A DNA stretch of 64,000 bases from Pyronema omphalodes. Lineage: Eukaryota; Ascomycota; Pezizomycetes; Pezizales; Pyronemataceae. The translations under genes were made by a program, and so were the position numbers. The notes below the pieces were generated by a model. The model was not told where the DNA came from. It saw only the letters and a program-made list of their open reading frames with translations, and searched no databases. Each line of letters begins with the position of its first letter. The stretch's first letter is position 1. The stretch is taken from NCBI GenBank assembly GCA_024516155.1, contig JAJJXM010000031.1, positions 434,001 through 498,000 of the forward strand, read 5' to 3'. Positions 21,378-35,200 of this stretch are shown one piece after another.

Positions 21378-24300
21378 GGAAAGGGGGGAAGTAAGAACGT
21401 TTAATTTAGTGTTTTTGCCATTGTCATTATCATTTTTTCATCGTTTGATACCTTGTATTTGGTTTTCGGGAAGTCTGGAGCAGGAAGAGGGTTACAGGGT
21501 TGTGTAATGTGTAAGATAAGAGATCCAAATCAGTTTGATAAAGATTATCATTTATTCTGGAGAGTTGAATCTATGAAGGCATCTATGAAAATTCTATGAA
21601 GAGCAAAAAACTAACAATGTAACCAAAAAATGTAAGACCTTCGTAGTCAAACCATCCACATTGAACTGTGGTGATTCCGGCTTAATTCGATGTCTATCTC
21701 CATTGGATCGGGGGACTAAACCCGACCCGAAGATTTGGCTTTTTCTTCGCCCTGTCAAACAGGTTACCGCTGGGCTCGAGGGGAGCTTCAGCAGTTACAG
21801 AACTCATACGAGGACTGTGGACTGGGCGTGTTTTGGTATTTGATATACCGAGCAATGTTCTATAATGACCATTGCAAGAAACTCCGAGAGCAAGATGCAT
21901 CTGCGAATAGGGTAGAGGGCTAGGCTGCCTTAAACAGCCATATGACGCGAAGGGAACGACGAAAAAGAGGGATAATGTTTGATTGGTGTATGTACATGCG
22001 GTAGAGGTTCACAGAAACGCGTTACGTTTCATCGGATACATCTGAATAGTGAATTAGTTGTCGAAGAGACGGGTATGTGATGGAGTGGGGAGTATGCTGA
22101 AAGTGGAGGTGGACGTAGACGAGAGAGACAACGGAGGAAAAGAGAGGTTCAGAGCCGCAGCGGAGAAAAAGTTGCGGTTCTTAATTTTTAGCCGCCATTA
22201 GCTTGGCCGGGCTAGACCCCTTCCCTGCTATCCAACCACTCGGCCATAACTCGGGATCTGATCTGATCTGATAACAACCTCCCTTGGGTATATCTTCCGT
22301 TATCACCAGCCGAGATTGCGGAGATTGTCATGTGCCGTGTCCGACTTGTGCTACTGGGACATCTCGGGCCTTCGGCGAACTCTATGAACTACAGTCGTAT
22401 ACACCTCCCCCCCCCGTGAGGGCACCCTACAATTGATCCCCCAGAACCATCGGAGGAGAAATCCCGTAGGATAATGCCACTGTTATGACTGTTACCAATG
22501 GTAGCATTAATTAGTACTGGTAGCCACTGTGGCTGGACCAGCCTGATGCCACTCTAACAAAACAATTACCCCGCTGAACTGCCCGATAAAGAAAGTCCTC
22601 TCCCCCAGTGCTGCCACTACGGGCCGAGTTTCTAAGCAATAACAAGCCCGTATTATATGGCCCATGTGGTAGAATAGAGGTATAGTGCACCATATCCAAC
22701 TGTGGTCCGCTAGAGTAGACACCAAGGTAACGATTCCAGGTAATCCGCTTACCCAAATCATCGCTGGGCACAACTTGTTCTCTAGGACGTAGAAAAAAAT
22801 GTTCGTCAAAATATCCTCCTTTGGGGAATTCTTCCGTGTTAGTACGACCAAATTTGTACATGGAATTGGAAAAATTCATCACATCAGCAGGTTTTAAGGC
22901 ATATGTAAGCCACACAACTGGCGGTTGACATCAGACTGCCCTGCGGTACGGAGCTTTGGCCACTCGGATCAGGTGGCAGATGTTGGTCATAGTGATAGTG
23001 GTTGCTCTGCTGGATATAGGTGGCCGGTAGCCAGTCAGGCGAAGGGCGCCCAGAAACTCACTCCTCAACAACATGGCTGTCTGTCGGTCTGACGTCTATC
23101 AACCCATACGACATCATCCTCGTGCCCTTCAACGCCCTCCAGTGGTCTTCAATTCAGCGAATTAACCCTTCGACCCAACAGCATGGTGCCCTTCCGAATG
23201 CCTCGTTGCTTGTATAACTGCAGACCGAGCTCCACCGAACAATATCTAGCTGCTAGCATTACGGCTGTCATTCGACTCTGTCCGTGGCCAGAACAGAACA
23301 ACTAAGCTCAGATGCCCGAACCTAAGAAAACCGACGATGCAAGATCAATGCCAACTGCCGACACTCAATCCATGGATTCTTGATCAAACGAATGCAAAAT
23401 AACGTTTCATTCTCGATCACTCGTGCGGTTGGGTAGTTTTGGTAGAGAAGCCGGGGAAGGATCTGGTGGTGCAGTCGATTTCGTTCGTGGATCGGGGTGA
23501 GTTGGCTGAATCGAAGATCAACGTCCAATGGGTAACTAACAAATCTCGAGGGAAAACCTAGATATAATAAGAAAATCTATGAATCAGCCGGCAATCGAGC
23601 AACAATTTCTTATTTTGGGGGGGAGGCTATTACGTTGTAACAAGCTTTTCGGCTCCAAACTGCCGGATCGGAACTTAACTTGACGACGTGGATTACACCA
23701 GACCCTGGGCGCGAGGAGAAAAAAATAATCTCCCGCTACGTTCTATCGATCTTGTGTTCAGTTATTCGAATCGTCCATTGTCGATTGTCGATTGTCTCGG
23801 CTGTTTTATCTTCGAGATGCCATGACTGGATTGTTACTCTTCCAAATCCCGTACTTCTAGAACGCCCACACAAAGCCGGGATATCCTGTTGAATGAATCA
23901 GATGAAAACGGAGTTATATCCATGGGATTATCCTAAACCAACCAGACTTCTTGGTCTCCACCCGCAGCTGCTGGCGAGACTTGTTTCATTATCTTTGGAC
24001 CACAACTCCGCGGTATTTCTAAACGAGCTGGATCGATTTCATGGAGCTGGGTAGACCGTGAAAGGCAGGTAGGGGAGGAATCTGGAAACTGGGAATCGAG
24101 TGGGATGTAGAGGATTGTTGGATGGATATGGGAGCCAAGATATTCTACCAACGAGATCTAAGAATCGAAAGAATAAACCTCAATCAGCAACCAACCTATA
24201 AGGGATTCAGTACCACCACACTTTGGGGGAGTAAAAAATGGATCAATGGCAACATATCAAGCCAGCCAAGGCAAGGCGAAAGCTACCAACCTGCAAGCCG

Positions 24301-27300
24301 CCGGCAAACGTTTTTCTGAGCAGCAAGCATCGATAGGTCTGGGCAGATCGGTTTGACTTGTCTTGACTTGTCTTGTCGAACAAACGAACGAACGGAACTT
24401 GTCGAACAGAACCGCTTTGGCTTTGGCTTTGTCAATCACTGATTTGTCATTATCGACCACGGTGGGCATTAGATGCGAGGGAGAATTTGCGGAATCAAAC
24501 CCCGCACGCTTAACTGGGGAGAGAAAAAAAAACATGCCACCCACTCACGGGGCACGAGTAACCAACCTAACAACAACAACAGCAACAACAACAACAACCG
24601 AAATGTCAGATCACCCCCCATGTCCAACGGAATGGATAATGGTCCATCAACTCGAATCTCGCCGAACAAAAACGCGCAAAAACTGATATCTGATGAACAG
24701 AATGTCGGGTTGAAATTCTCGTCCGATGTTCCAAACCTCGATGCATAATTTGATTGCCGGAGATGCAAGTCCATAACCACGTATCAACGCAATGCCGAAA
24801 CTTCCATTCTGTCGAACTGTACGTACAGTAAAGTTGAAAAAAAGGACTACTATCTGCAGTCTGGTTTAAAAGAAAGTGGAAGACAAAAAGGAGAGGAATC
24901 GGTATCGTCTGTTGTTCGCTTTTGCAATTACGTATTTTGAATTGTTTCGCCTCCTTTGTGCGTGGCGTTGATTGTGGGGGGGAGGGGAGGGGAAGGAGAT
25001 AGTGAGGGGGATCGTTCGACCGGAATTTTCTGGCGATGAGGAAAATGACAGTTGCAAGGAGGTCTGTGGAGCGAGATAACCATCGAAGCTGCATTCATCA
25101 GGAGTTGTCAACTGTCAACAATTGCTTGACTCGGCAACCAAAATGCCGGGTCTGTATCAGCCATATGTATGCTTGTAGCTTATTCTGGTGCTTGGGTGGT
25201 TCCATGGCAAACTGTCATTTTCTCCAACCAATCCATCTTTATATTAGCTTCAGCCTCAACTTTATCGCCGCAGACTATCACCCACCCGTAACTAGCTGAA
25301 ACATCTGCACAAACAACAGATAACCGTGTCAATCTCAGTTTTTGTCATGCTGCTGTCTATCAATCTCAGACGAATCATTGTTGTCACCTGGATCAGCCGC
25401 AACTGGAGTTAGTTTCCACGGAGAAAGGCAACATGACCATGGCCATAGGCTTGGGCGACGGACACATAACCATGACCCAACTTGTCCAACTTACCTAACC
25501 TGTCCAACTTGCCCTGTTTGTCCAGCTTGTCATGCTTGACGAATTTTGCGCAGCATTCCAACAGACCAACAATATGCATAAACTAGCCATACTTAAGCCT
25601 AAAAAACATAGCTGCAAACAAACACATTATCTGTGCGTGGTGGCCTAGCGAGGTTAGTGTAATATAGATGATGCGGGATTAGCGAGTGACTGATGGTGAA
25701 TAGTTTTAGCCCTCTAATTTCGGAAATGATCTACAACTCTACCAGCTCGGCTGGTCTGACATTTCAGGCCTGATAAAGTTCTTTCCAAGAACAGAAGGAA
25801 CGTAAGAAGAAAGTCGTTGCTGCTGAGTGGTGCTGGATAGTTGAGTGGTCTGGCTGGAGTTGACAGTGAACACGGAAGATAGGGACGGACTCAAACGAAA
25901 AGTCACATCCTGCAGCATTTTGAGATTAGAATATGACCCGGCCGAGCACTTTGTGAACAGTTGGAGCTAAGCTGGGACTCTGGCTCGGAATCTGGCAATG
26001 GATTCTAACTAAGTCTATGACCGAGTCTATGACCGAGTCTCAGGCCGAGTCTCAAGCCGAGTCTCACTATAGCCGAATAAACAGTACGGAACAGCATAGC
26101 ATAGACAGCATCGAACAGCATGGCGAAAAAAAAATTGGGAGGTGACCCAAAGGACCCTAAGGACTTGGTTGGAAAATATGTCGCGCATTAGCACATACAT
26201 ATAGCAACGATTACAGTGGGCTAGAAAACTCTATTCTACGGGTTACACTGCGTACGAATTAGATGGCTTAAGGGGAGGGTTGGATACAGCCTGGGCACTC
26301 TGGGCTCCCTGGATACTCCCCTCCAGATACATTAGAATGTGCGCGTGGCACGTGAAGTATGCAAAGGGGGGAGGGCCGAAGTTCTAATCGGAAGAACAAA
26401 ATATAGCATGGGGGTAAAGAGAATTTAGGGAATCCGGGGGGGTGGGTAGGGAGCCAAAAGAAAATCCACAGGAGACCCTGGAAGACTTGGGTGTTCTGAG
26501 GGGTACAGGAAGGCTGGCCGAGCCTTGTTACTTTCAGGTCCTGCACAAGCACTGGAATTGCCGAGGCCGGCAACTGGAATTTTGATGACAGGATATAACG
26601 CAGTAACGGTAAACAGCCCTAGTCTGCATACGCGACGACTTTGGGGCTCCCTGTCATCCGAGACAAACGTACTTTGTTACAACTTTATTCTATCCATGGT
26701 ACAATACTACTTCGGCATCCCTTTTTGGTCGGCTTCGGACCACACAGCCCTAAAACATCGGATCCGGAAATTTTCTTAGCACTGAAGAAAGATGCAACTG
26801 TAGCGGATGTTTTTGAACTTTAGGCCAGGAAATCACTGGAAACAAATGTGGAATAGGGTAGAAAAAAATCTCATTACGGATACTTCGGATAGGTGTCGGC
26901 ATCGGTGGGTGATCGGGAATTCGGTGGGCTCGTGGAAGGTATTGTTTATGAGGGCCGGAAGTGGATGTATTGGGTATATCGAGATGGATAGAACAGTCAA
27001 TAAAACATAGCTGTTATATGTAGGCTGGGGTGGATTTACTTCAACCGCTTGAGCCTTATTCGCCGACCGGCGGGTGTACCGTGTTCAACTTCCCTAGATC
27101 TTCAAATTGGATAATTGGATTTCCGACCCCGGCCTCATCCTACTCTATATGGTCCGGATCATACAACGTTCAATAATATTCCTGTCATCTTATTACTTGC
27201 CGGATCCCTAATCATATCAATTCTCTTCGACTTACCTCCACCCATCCCTATCAACCCTCTTGTCCCCCCTCGGATCGGCCCGTTAAAGCGTCGTTGGTTC

Positions 27301-27692
27301 CATGGTCCCAAAGATCTCACCATCCGTTAGCGTCGAAAAATCTATGAACCCGTCTGTCTTTTTGGCTTTGGCGTTATGAACCAAGGGAACCAAGGTTGAA
27401 ACCAAGGCTATTTTGCTCGGACCCTCTCCGGATAGTTCACTGGCGGACCCACAGGCGGGTGGTGAAGGGCCGCAACAATAACCGCCGATGCAGACAGTTG
27501 CAAAGAAATTTGGAGCGGGATTGGATTGGGGATTGGGATTGAATCCAAACTTAAAGCCAGGGTAATTGAGTGACAAATTTGCCGAACAGTGGTGTAACAA
27601 AGGTAATGTTTTTCATGTGTAGGATAGATATTTTTGATTGTTGCACAGATCGTAAGGACAAATTCATACAAACCAGCAACTACACTCCAACT
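21378..27692. other. gene-poor region with simple repeats
   Basis: No gene can be supported over about 6 kb. Reading frames of 60-160 codons are mostly low-complexity or have no recognisable motif; the most protein-like is the minus-strand frame 22511-22915 (134 codons, unrecognised). Local repeats are present: GATCT at 22255, a 12-bp array at 26011-26066, Asn-codon (AAC) repeats near 24570, and variants of 'ctgtccaactt' at 25480-25540. Confidence 0.5.
26011..26066. repeat. 12-bp tandem repeat array
   Basis: The unit CCGAGTCTATGA and close variants (CCGAGTCTCAGG, CCGAGTCTCAAG) repeat about five times in direct order. Confidence 0.8.
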
Positions 27693-27745
27693 CCACGTAA
27701 GATGGCATCGAAAGGATATCTACCCTTCGATCCCATCTTACGTGG
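27693..27745. repeat. near-perfect hairpin (23-bp arms, 7-nt loop)
   Basis: The left arm 27693-27715 begins CCACGTAAGATGG. The right arm 27723-27745 ends CCATCTTACGTGG. Arms match over 23 nt with two mismatches, and the loop is ATATCTA. No coding context is seen. Confidence 0.85.
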
Positions 27746-30700
27746 TGCTGACAAGTGTCCGCTGGATTGTATTTTGCCTGACAGTGGGGCTGAACATAGT
27801 CATCGTTGATCAACTTTGATTGTTGATCGTTGATTGCCGAACTTTGATCTTCATTTTTGCTGTTACTTTTCCTTTCGTCACAATCCGCCATGCTTAGTTT
27901 GGTATTCCACTCTTTGCTGCCTAGTTTTTTGTCCCGATCTTCGGTAGATTCTCCTTGGTATGTAGGCCTCATTCCTCTCTGTGTTTCCTCGGCGATTGTG
28001 GTTATCTTGAAGTTAAAGTTTCTTCTTCGGTGTGCCCAGTAAGTTTGGTCTCCGACGTCTTTCATTTCTTTTTTGATGTAACGAGGTGGTAATAGAGTAT
28101 CGATATCGTTGGGTGTCTGGGGAGGTTGTGTTCGAAAGAAAAAAAGCAATCGTAGATGTACTGTGTGGAATGATAAATGTTTTCTGCTGCAGAGGGGAAA
28201 AAAAAAGTAAGTAGCCCACCCCCCCCAAAGGAACGTCAAATGCTAAAGTTTTTCCTACCGCTGTATCACAAAGATGAAGAAAAAAAGAATTGCAAGACCG
28301 GGGGGACTTACTTCTTTTATAACCATATTCTAGAGTCTGAGCATGCGAGGCTGGACGTCGTTTTATGGTTGAAACTGTCAATGAGGTGCACGGTGCACAA
28401 GAAACTTTGCAGGTACTGGTACGGTGTACAAAGTTCTAAAAGCAAGTAAGCAAGCAAGCGGAGGGTCCGGTAGTATGGGTATGGATGTACTCTGTAGCCG
28501 TATGGATCGGTAAGTGTCCACTGTCGAGCCCTTGCCAGACCTTGCCCCTTGTCACAGTCGACCTTGTCAATTGTCAAGAAGGAACTTATTTTTTACGGAA
28601 CGAAAACGGAAAGAGTCTACAGCAACCCACAGCAAGTCTCCGGACAGGTCCTTAATCGGGTTAACGTTGGGCTAGTACTCTTCTACATAACTCTTCTAAC
28701 TCGTCCAAACTACGAACTATTTTCACTCGTCGATACGGGGATTTTGGGTCCGGGCCCGGTAGATCAGGATCATACAGACACCAGAGTTCCCTCCGGCAAA
28801 GCAATCAGATGCGAGTGAGTTGTCAGGAATCACGAAGGCAAGAGCTGTGAGCCCTCCTCCTTCCCTCTCTTACCACGGTAAAGAGGACTGTACGCTCGTC
28901 TACACAGGTACATCCGTGGTTCGACTCTAAGAACTAGACCTGTTGATACCTCTCGGTACTTTCCAATGGAATGAAGCGGATTCGGATTTTAGGTAGAGCA
29001 TAAACGAATCAGAATCTGTATAAATAAGTTCATGGTCACAGCAACTGATGCCATGGCAAATGCATGTATCTTCGCAATCTATGGTCTCCGATTTATCTTC
29101 AACCGGCACTTGTCTGTTTTGACTGGCTTCCACTATCTGCACTGGATTCTACTATCTTCGGCTGGCTCTTGTCTGTCTTTGACTAGTCTTCTCTTCGGCA
29201 TTGCTACTATTATTACAAACTTTTCACGAACGATGCACTGTGGATGGAAGATCTCTAGATCTTTCGATGGACCATAGGCTTGCATTTGAGCCACAGTCAC
29301 CCCACCTTGCTAGGTCTGCTCTGGCAATATCAACAATTTGAATAAAATACAACAAATGAAAACGAATTCATTCTCAACAGTACTAACTCGGGATGGACAG
29401 AAAACCCAGGCCTTAGAACAGACATCCGACGCTGCTCTAAGGCGGGCGTGGAAGCACAAACTTTTGAAGAATATTCGTGGCACGGGCAGCAATTGACTTG
29501 CCCGCCCGGATTGCATTCTGTCGGACTTTGTCGGACGTCGAGAAAAATATGATAAACAAAACTTCACCGTTTTCTGTTTAGCTAGCAAGGTCTAACTCGA
29601 CGTCTAGTTCCTAGTTCCTAGTTCCTAATTCGGTGTTTGAGGCAAGGGATGTGTGTGGGCTATGGGGGTGTGTGTGTGCGTGTGTGTGTGTGGTTTGTGA
29701 CATTCTCGGAGGAAGCAGGAGGGGGGAAAGATGGGAGGGGTGTGTGTGTGCGTGGGCGTACTTGGGCCGTAGAGCGTAAAAAATATTGGTACAAGTACGG
29801 ATGTGATAACTGACAGTACAAGATCCCAAGTTGGTTTGCCAGCAAGACTAAGGATCATTCTCTTGTTAGTATGGGTATCGTGACTCTCTAGTTAATTTTT
29901 AAAGACGGTATATACTGTCATGTAGGTTAATAGCGTGCGTACCTACGACTTACGTATTTACACCTAATCTACGCGATGCAAAGAATGCAGGTTGCTGCTG
30001 ATGTGCTTACCTGCTGCTGCTTCTGTGAGAAATATTTTCCGGCGCATCTCCCGGTCGGCAGAGTGACGATTGAATTGGCGGCCGCGTGTGAGAGAGCTGG
30101 GTGGCATGGGCGTTGGTCGGAGAGGGGGGGCAGATGGTGGGATGGATGGAAGCGGTAAGCATGGGGATGGAACCAAGGTACGGAGCAGAGACGGCGGCGC
30201 CGGTTGGTCGCTTGGGCCTTGGCGGGCCGGTCGGTAGACAGGGTAAGCTGCAGAGCCTCAAGTGCCGAGACTGCGAGTGATTTCGGCTGATGACGGCCAA
30301 TCCGAAATGCGTGGGTGGGGAGGAGGAAGACTTGACCAACCGGGCCGTGAGGAGTCTGACCAAAACCCGAGCCGTGTCTCGTCCCGTATGATCCCGTGCC
30401 CGTTTCAATCATCCATCCCGATCCATCCCGATCCCGTGTCCGTGCCCGCGCCCGTACCCGTACCGTCTCTCCTACACTCCGTGTCCGTACCACCACCCAC
30501 CCACCACCACCATCACCACCACAACAACAACCCCACCACCGACCAACCCGTGCCCGTGCACCCTCCACCAACCCACGTCCGCCCCGCCGGCCCGCGCGCG
30601 GCTCTTTCTCCCGTCGAATCAATTCGCCGCACACGTAGAGCGCACACTATTGCACTACATCTGCCGCACCACGTCCCTCCACGTCCGTCCAGTCCGACAC

Positions 30701-31060
30701 TCCGTCCCGAACACCAAACACCCAACACCTACATACATACGTAACCACTACCCCGCCACCAGAGCTGCTGCAGTCCGGTTCCGAACGAAGGTACGGAACA
30801 CCAAGTAGTGTACATTCCATTCCCATTCTCTACTAGCAGATAGACCCGCTTTGGCTTCCTTTGGCTGCCTCTGGTTCGCCCACGGCAAGAGTTCCGGTGT
30901 ACTGGGCTCCCCGGGTTCCCTGGGCTCCGCCGCTATATGGAACCGGTCCAAGGCATTATAGTCCATAGCATTCCTCTAAACCACCGGGCTGATACTTGGT
31001 AGTGATCATACCCGATCAATCGAAATATCTCCGGCGAAGCTTGCAACTGGGAACGAAGAG
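27746..31060. other. gene-poor region with low-complexity sequence
   Basis: No gene is supported. It includes repeats of GTTGAT(C) near 27800-27850, 'tagttcc' repeats at about 29605-29630, GT-rich repeats at 29640-29760, and a CCGT/CCCG-rich block at 30380-30720. That last block yields long but low-complexity frames on both strands (Arg-Ala and Pro runs). It could be the upstream region of the gene at 31061. Confidence 0.5.
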
Positions 31061-32276
31061 ATGAGAGGACCTACTCGATCCGTAACAATGGCGTGGCGTT
31101 TGCATCGCTCATCTGAGACTGTTCGTTCTGGGCTCTCCGCGTACTTCAATAGTCCACTTTCAACCACGAATTTTCAGCCACGTTCAGGAACTGCTGTTAG
31201 ATGGTATGGTAGTTCTAGGGCAGAAGATGAAGATGAAGATCTGCTGTCCTTACATCGAAAAAAATGTATGTCCCTCTCCTTGCTGGGTTTATTCCCCCAT
31301 TCGTTTGCAGGTGCATTCGGAGCTCGGAACTAGAAACGAAACAGGGATGTTGTAAACAAATAGAAAAAAGAAACCTCACTGACGCAGCCATATTTACAAC
31401 CATGTAGATTTCATACCTACTCCTGGAAAAAAACCTGTCGTGCAACAGAAATGTCTTCAATTAGTAGTGTCGAGTCCATCCATTTCCAAAAACGATATCT
31501 TATCTTTATTTCCCCTTTTAAGACAAAGCCGAAAATTCGGTAGAGGGCACCCATTCGAACCATTCCAGAGTACGTCCTTTTATTCCATACTCCAGCTTTA
31601 TCCTAAATATGTCAACTATATCCCAAAAATATCTCCAAAATATTTCCCAAACATGTACCTGTTGATATACAGCCCAAGACCGGCCGCAGCGAGAATCCAG
31701 TACTAACCGCCATTGCCTTCTTTAGTCGTCCCTTACCGTGACGTCAACCGACTAGACCATACCTCAACCTACCTTCTCTACTTCCCAACAGTAGAAGCCG
31801 CAAATTCCTACATGGCCAGGACACACTCTTTATTTTCCATGCCAGAAGCAAACCCAGCACACTTCCCCCCACCGCCCGGTAAACCAAGTTTACGTTACTT
31901 TAATCCCAACAAATTCCCCCTCGAACGCTACTATGATCGTATCATCCCAAATTCTACCGTTCTTTTATCAATTGCGGCAAGCGGGGCAAGGGGTGATACT
32001 ATTCCGAGAACTCGTCAAGTGCGATCCATTCTAGATGATTTAGAGATTGAGTTAGACGGCGATGAACCACTTGAAAGAGTCCTGGATGTCGTACATCGAG
32101 GTGGACAAAAAGTCGTGCTGAAAATGGGGAATAGACATTTGGCTGGATTGGGAATTGAGGGGAGGTGGTTGGTTAGATGTACAAGTGAAGCAGAGGCAAA
32201 GAGGTTACAGAGAAGTGTTCATGGGACTAATATCGGATCTGAGGGAGGAAGATGGAAGGCAGAGATCATTGATTAA
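31061..32276 (+). CDS. probable mitochondrial protein with RRM-like segment, uncharacterised
   Basis: Three exons, 31061-31265, 31408-31569 and 31726-32276, give 305 residues. Both introns are phase 1 with GTATGT and GTACGT donors (142 and 156 nt), and the second has a TACTAAC branch site. The N-terminus is basic and Ser/Arg-rich with WRLHRSSETVR and VRWYGSSRA, a likely mitochondrial presequence; Met10 (31088) is an alternative start. After a short linker (IPTPGKKPVVQQ) there is a beta-alpha pattern: CLQLVVSSPSISKNDILSLF, then across the junction EPFQIVPYRDVNR, then TSTYLLYFPTVEAANSYM. This resembles an RRM-type fold, with a hydrophobic strand, a helix and a 'YLLYF.t.eaAn.y' strand-helix. The C-terminal part is Arg-rich. 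I do not recognise a named family; the RRM likeness is inference. Confidence 0.75.
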
Positions 32277-35200
32277 TCAGCGAGGGGAAAACGAAACGAG
32301 GGGGTTATTGATGATGGAAAGAGGAAAGAGAATGATGGGGAATTGTATATATTCTCGGATCTGGATACCAGCCCAGTGCTTATTTATCACTGACTACCGG
32401 ACGTAGATGGACGTTACGAGACGTGGGAGGGCAGGGATTGCATAATATTAAATCTACGGTTATAGCATATGAGGGCGGCTATATTGTGTAGACATGGTAT
32501 CTCATATATCACATTGACGCTTGAGGTAATACGAAGTCTGCTGCCTTCATATATTGCCGTCGGAGCAGTACAGGTCAAGCCCCAATTAAAACTGTTTTAT
32601 CAATACAAATATCTCCACAAATGACGTATTTTCATTGTGCTAAGCAATGATGTCCTAGGCCGTAGCTAGCGCAGATCCAAAATCTCTTCATCATAGTGTC
32701 TCACTCCTATATCTACTGTTTCATATCAATAATAATATCGTAATCACCGCGAAAAATGATTTGAAATATTTGAAATCAACTTTTATTTGTTATGAATAGA
32801 GTAATAGAATTACATATATCCCCTGTCAAAGCCCAATTACAGTATGCATACCGAGATTTTGCCACGAAGTATTACCTGTCTCACTCGACACTGTTTGCTA
32901 GGGAATCACCAAGATTAATAGGTAGCTTTTATCTAGATTAATTTATCATTTTTCTGGAAGGAGCTGGCTGGTACCTGTATAACTGGGACCAAAATGATGT
33001 AGGCTGTATAGCATGGAGGACATCCTCGGTGGAGGACAAACTTCGCTGATTGGAAACGGCTAGAAGAACGTCTCGACTCCTACTTTCTCTTGGCAGTCTT
33101 GTTTATCTCAATTTGCTCTGAGTTAGTTTACATGTTAATAGCTTTGACTCGAGTACTATGCCTGAATGTTTTGTTTCAGAAGACTAAAGTAATTGAATGA
33201 GAGTGATACGCCATGACCGCTTACTTTTCCTAAAACCGAAATCTTCGCACAAGCATTCGCACGTTCTCTATACAAATAGATAACTATTAATTACTCTTAA
33301 TTCGCGCATTAATATGATTCCAAATACATACTGCATTTTTCTTTCTCAGTCTATGTATGAGGCGGAGGCACGAACGTCGGCGAACTTCAATAGTAACAGT
33401 TAGGCGATCGCATAAAATTGACGAGACAAGCGCCACATTAAAGTACACCTCAGGATGTTCGGAGTTCCTGGTGAATTATGAATTAAGAGTACATAGTGGC
33501 GAGACATTCTGAAGCTCGCGGTACATTGAGCCACTTTATGCATGTCTTGGCTAAATATATGCATTCTTGCAGCGTTCTAGAAGGATTAATCTGTGACCCG
33601 ACGTCGTTGCGCTGGGTTTGTTTCTGAATTTTCTCACCACATAGTTGCACGTCCATCTCCACCTTTTTTTTTGCACAAGCCATGCGAAACATCTTTATGC
33701 CATACGAAGTTTCTGTCATGCTTCGGACAAATCCGCAATTCAAATACCTACAGCCTGGTCAATTTGTAAGTTAAGCCCTGATGTTCAACTTGACTCCGCG
33801 TTTCAGTAGACTAACAAATGTCAATTGACAGGCTATATCTCGGAGCTGAACGCCACAATATGGTAACACCGATGTCCGAAAGTCTACTAGTCCTCTCATC
33901 TAAGACATAACGAGGAAAAGAGGCAGCAAAGGTCTCGGGTAGGCACATCAGTTTTGGAATCACGAGATGCAAAGGCGGCTGGAAGAGGCGCATATCGCGC
34001 GAGGTATTTCTGTATTACACTACGTTTATGGTTTTTGTGCTAATCAGACTTATATTAATTATCGCCACGTTGTACCGCTTCGCTTGAAAGTGGGGTATAA
34101 CCGAGTGATACTACGATACTCTGCATCGAACACAGGACGAATTGACCGGTGTCTGCAACCACAGAATTGCCGCTCAATTCCGGGACGGGCCGCTCAATTG
34201 GCCATAGGGAACGAATAATTTGTACCCTCTGATAGGCGGCTTGCAGGGCCGTATTACAAACAACACGTTTTATCCGCCTAATCTATTGTTACACCGGATA
34301 TCTACAAAATAGGAGCAACTGCGTGGCGCGTTTGCATTGATACATTTTTGATCCCTTATCACAACCGGTCATCAGACTCCGCGAGGAGATCAGTGTCAGA
34401 GCATTGTTTAACAATGTCAGGTGAAACCAAGCACGAGTGGGGCACCCAATGAATCACATGGCTGAAATGACTCCCGATCAGCATACATACTCATCGTACG
34501 TGTTGCTGTACTTTGTTGGGCAAAAGGAGACGAGAGTCGCCATTTGATCATCTGACGGGATAAAAACTTAATATCTGAAATGAACTTTAACAGGACAAAT
34601 ACGAATCGAGTGATGGACATGCTCGCTGCACTTGCAATTCGCTTTCCCCGGAGTCGCCCACGAGGAGTCATGCTGCTTCGACATTACTTGCGTCTGAGGC
34701 TGGTAAAACCCGGTATAGTGGGCGACAGCACATCAGCCAGCAAGGTGCATTAGAGCGAACCCAATTGGCATCGACTGCTTTCCTTCCTCACGATTGGTCA
34801 TTCGGATTTTCCCCAGCCATCGAAACCTGCTTAATATCCTCGAGGTATATCAGTGATTTCATATTGCATAGCTGGCTGAGAATCAGGCACTATTTTCTGG
34901 GAAGTTAATGACGGCGGTGGATGTTCTGTTGGGATGTCTCGAGCGCCCCGCCCTTACTTTAGTTGGTGGTTATCCAACAGTGACGAGTAAAGTATCATTT
35001 GGCAATCCTTCCAGGGAATTACCCAGAGGACCTTGCCGCCGCTTCCGAGTAGGAATTTCCCTGGACCTTACTGGTGAGGCATAGGTCGTTCAGGGACGAA
35101 ATGGAAGGGTTTCCGGGATATGCCAACCGTTAGTCCAGTGGCTATGGCCTGTCATGACTCGTCACTCATGCGAATCTCGTCTCCACAGTTTTGACTATCG

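Noticed and set aside
22200..22260. Minus-strand TGGCCGAGTGGTTGGATAGC resembling a Ser/Leu tRNA D arm
   Set aside because: No anticodon stem, variable arm or T arm follows at the right distance.
24473..24748. 91-codon plus-strand frame with Asn runs
   Set aside because: It is generated by an AAC repeat, lacks motifs and overlaps other low-complexity frames.
29969..30634. 221-codon minus-strand frame and 160-codon plus-strand frame
   Set aside because: Both are driven by CCGT/CCCG repeats, giving Arg-Ala and Pro runs with no domain. Open frames on both strands reflect base composition.
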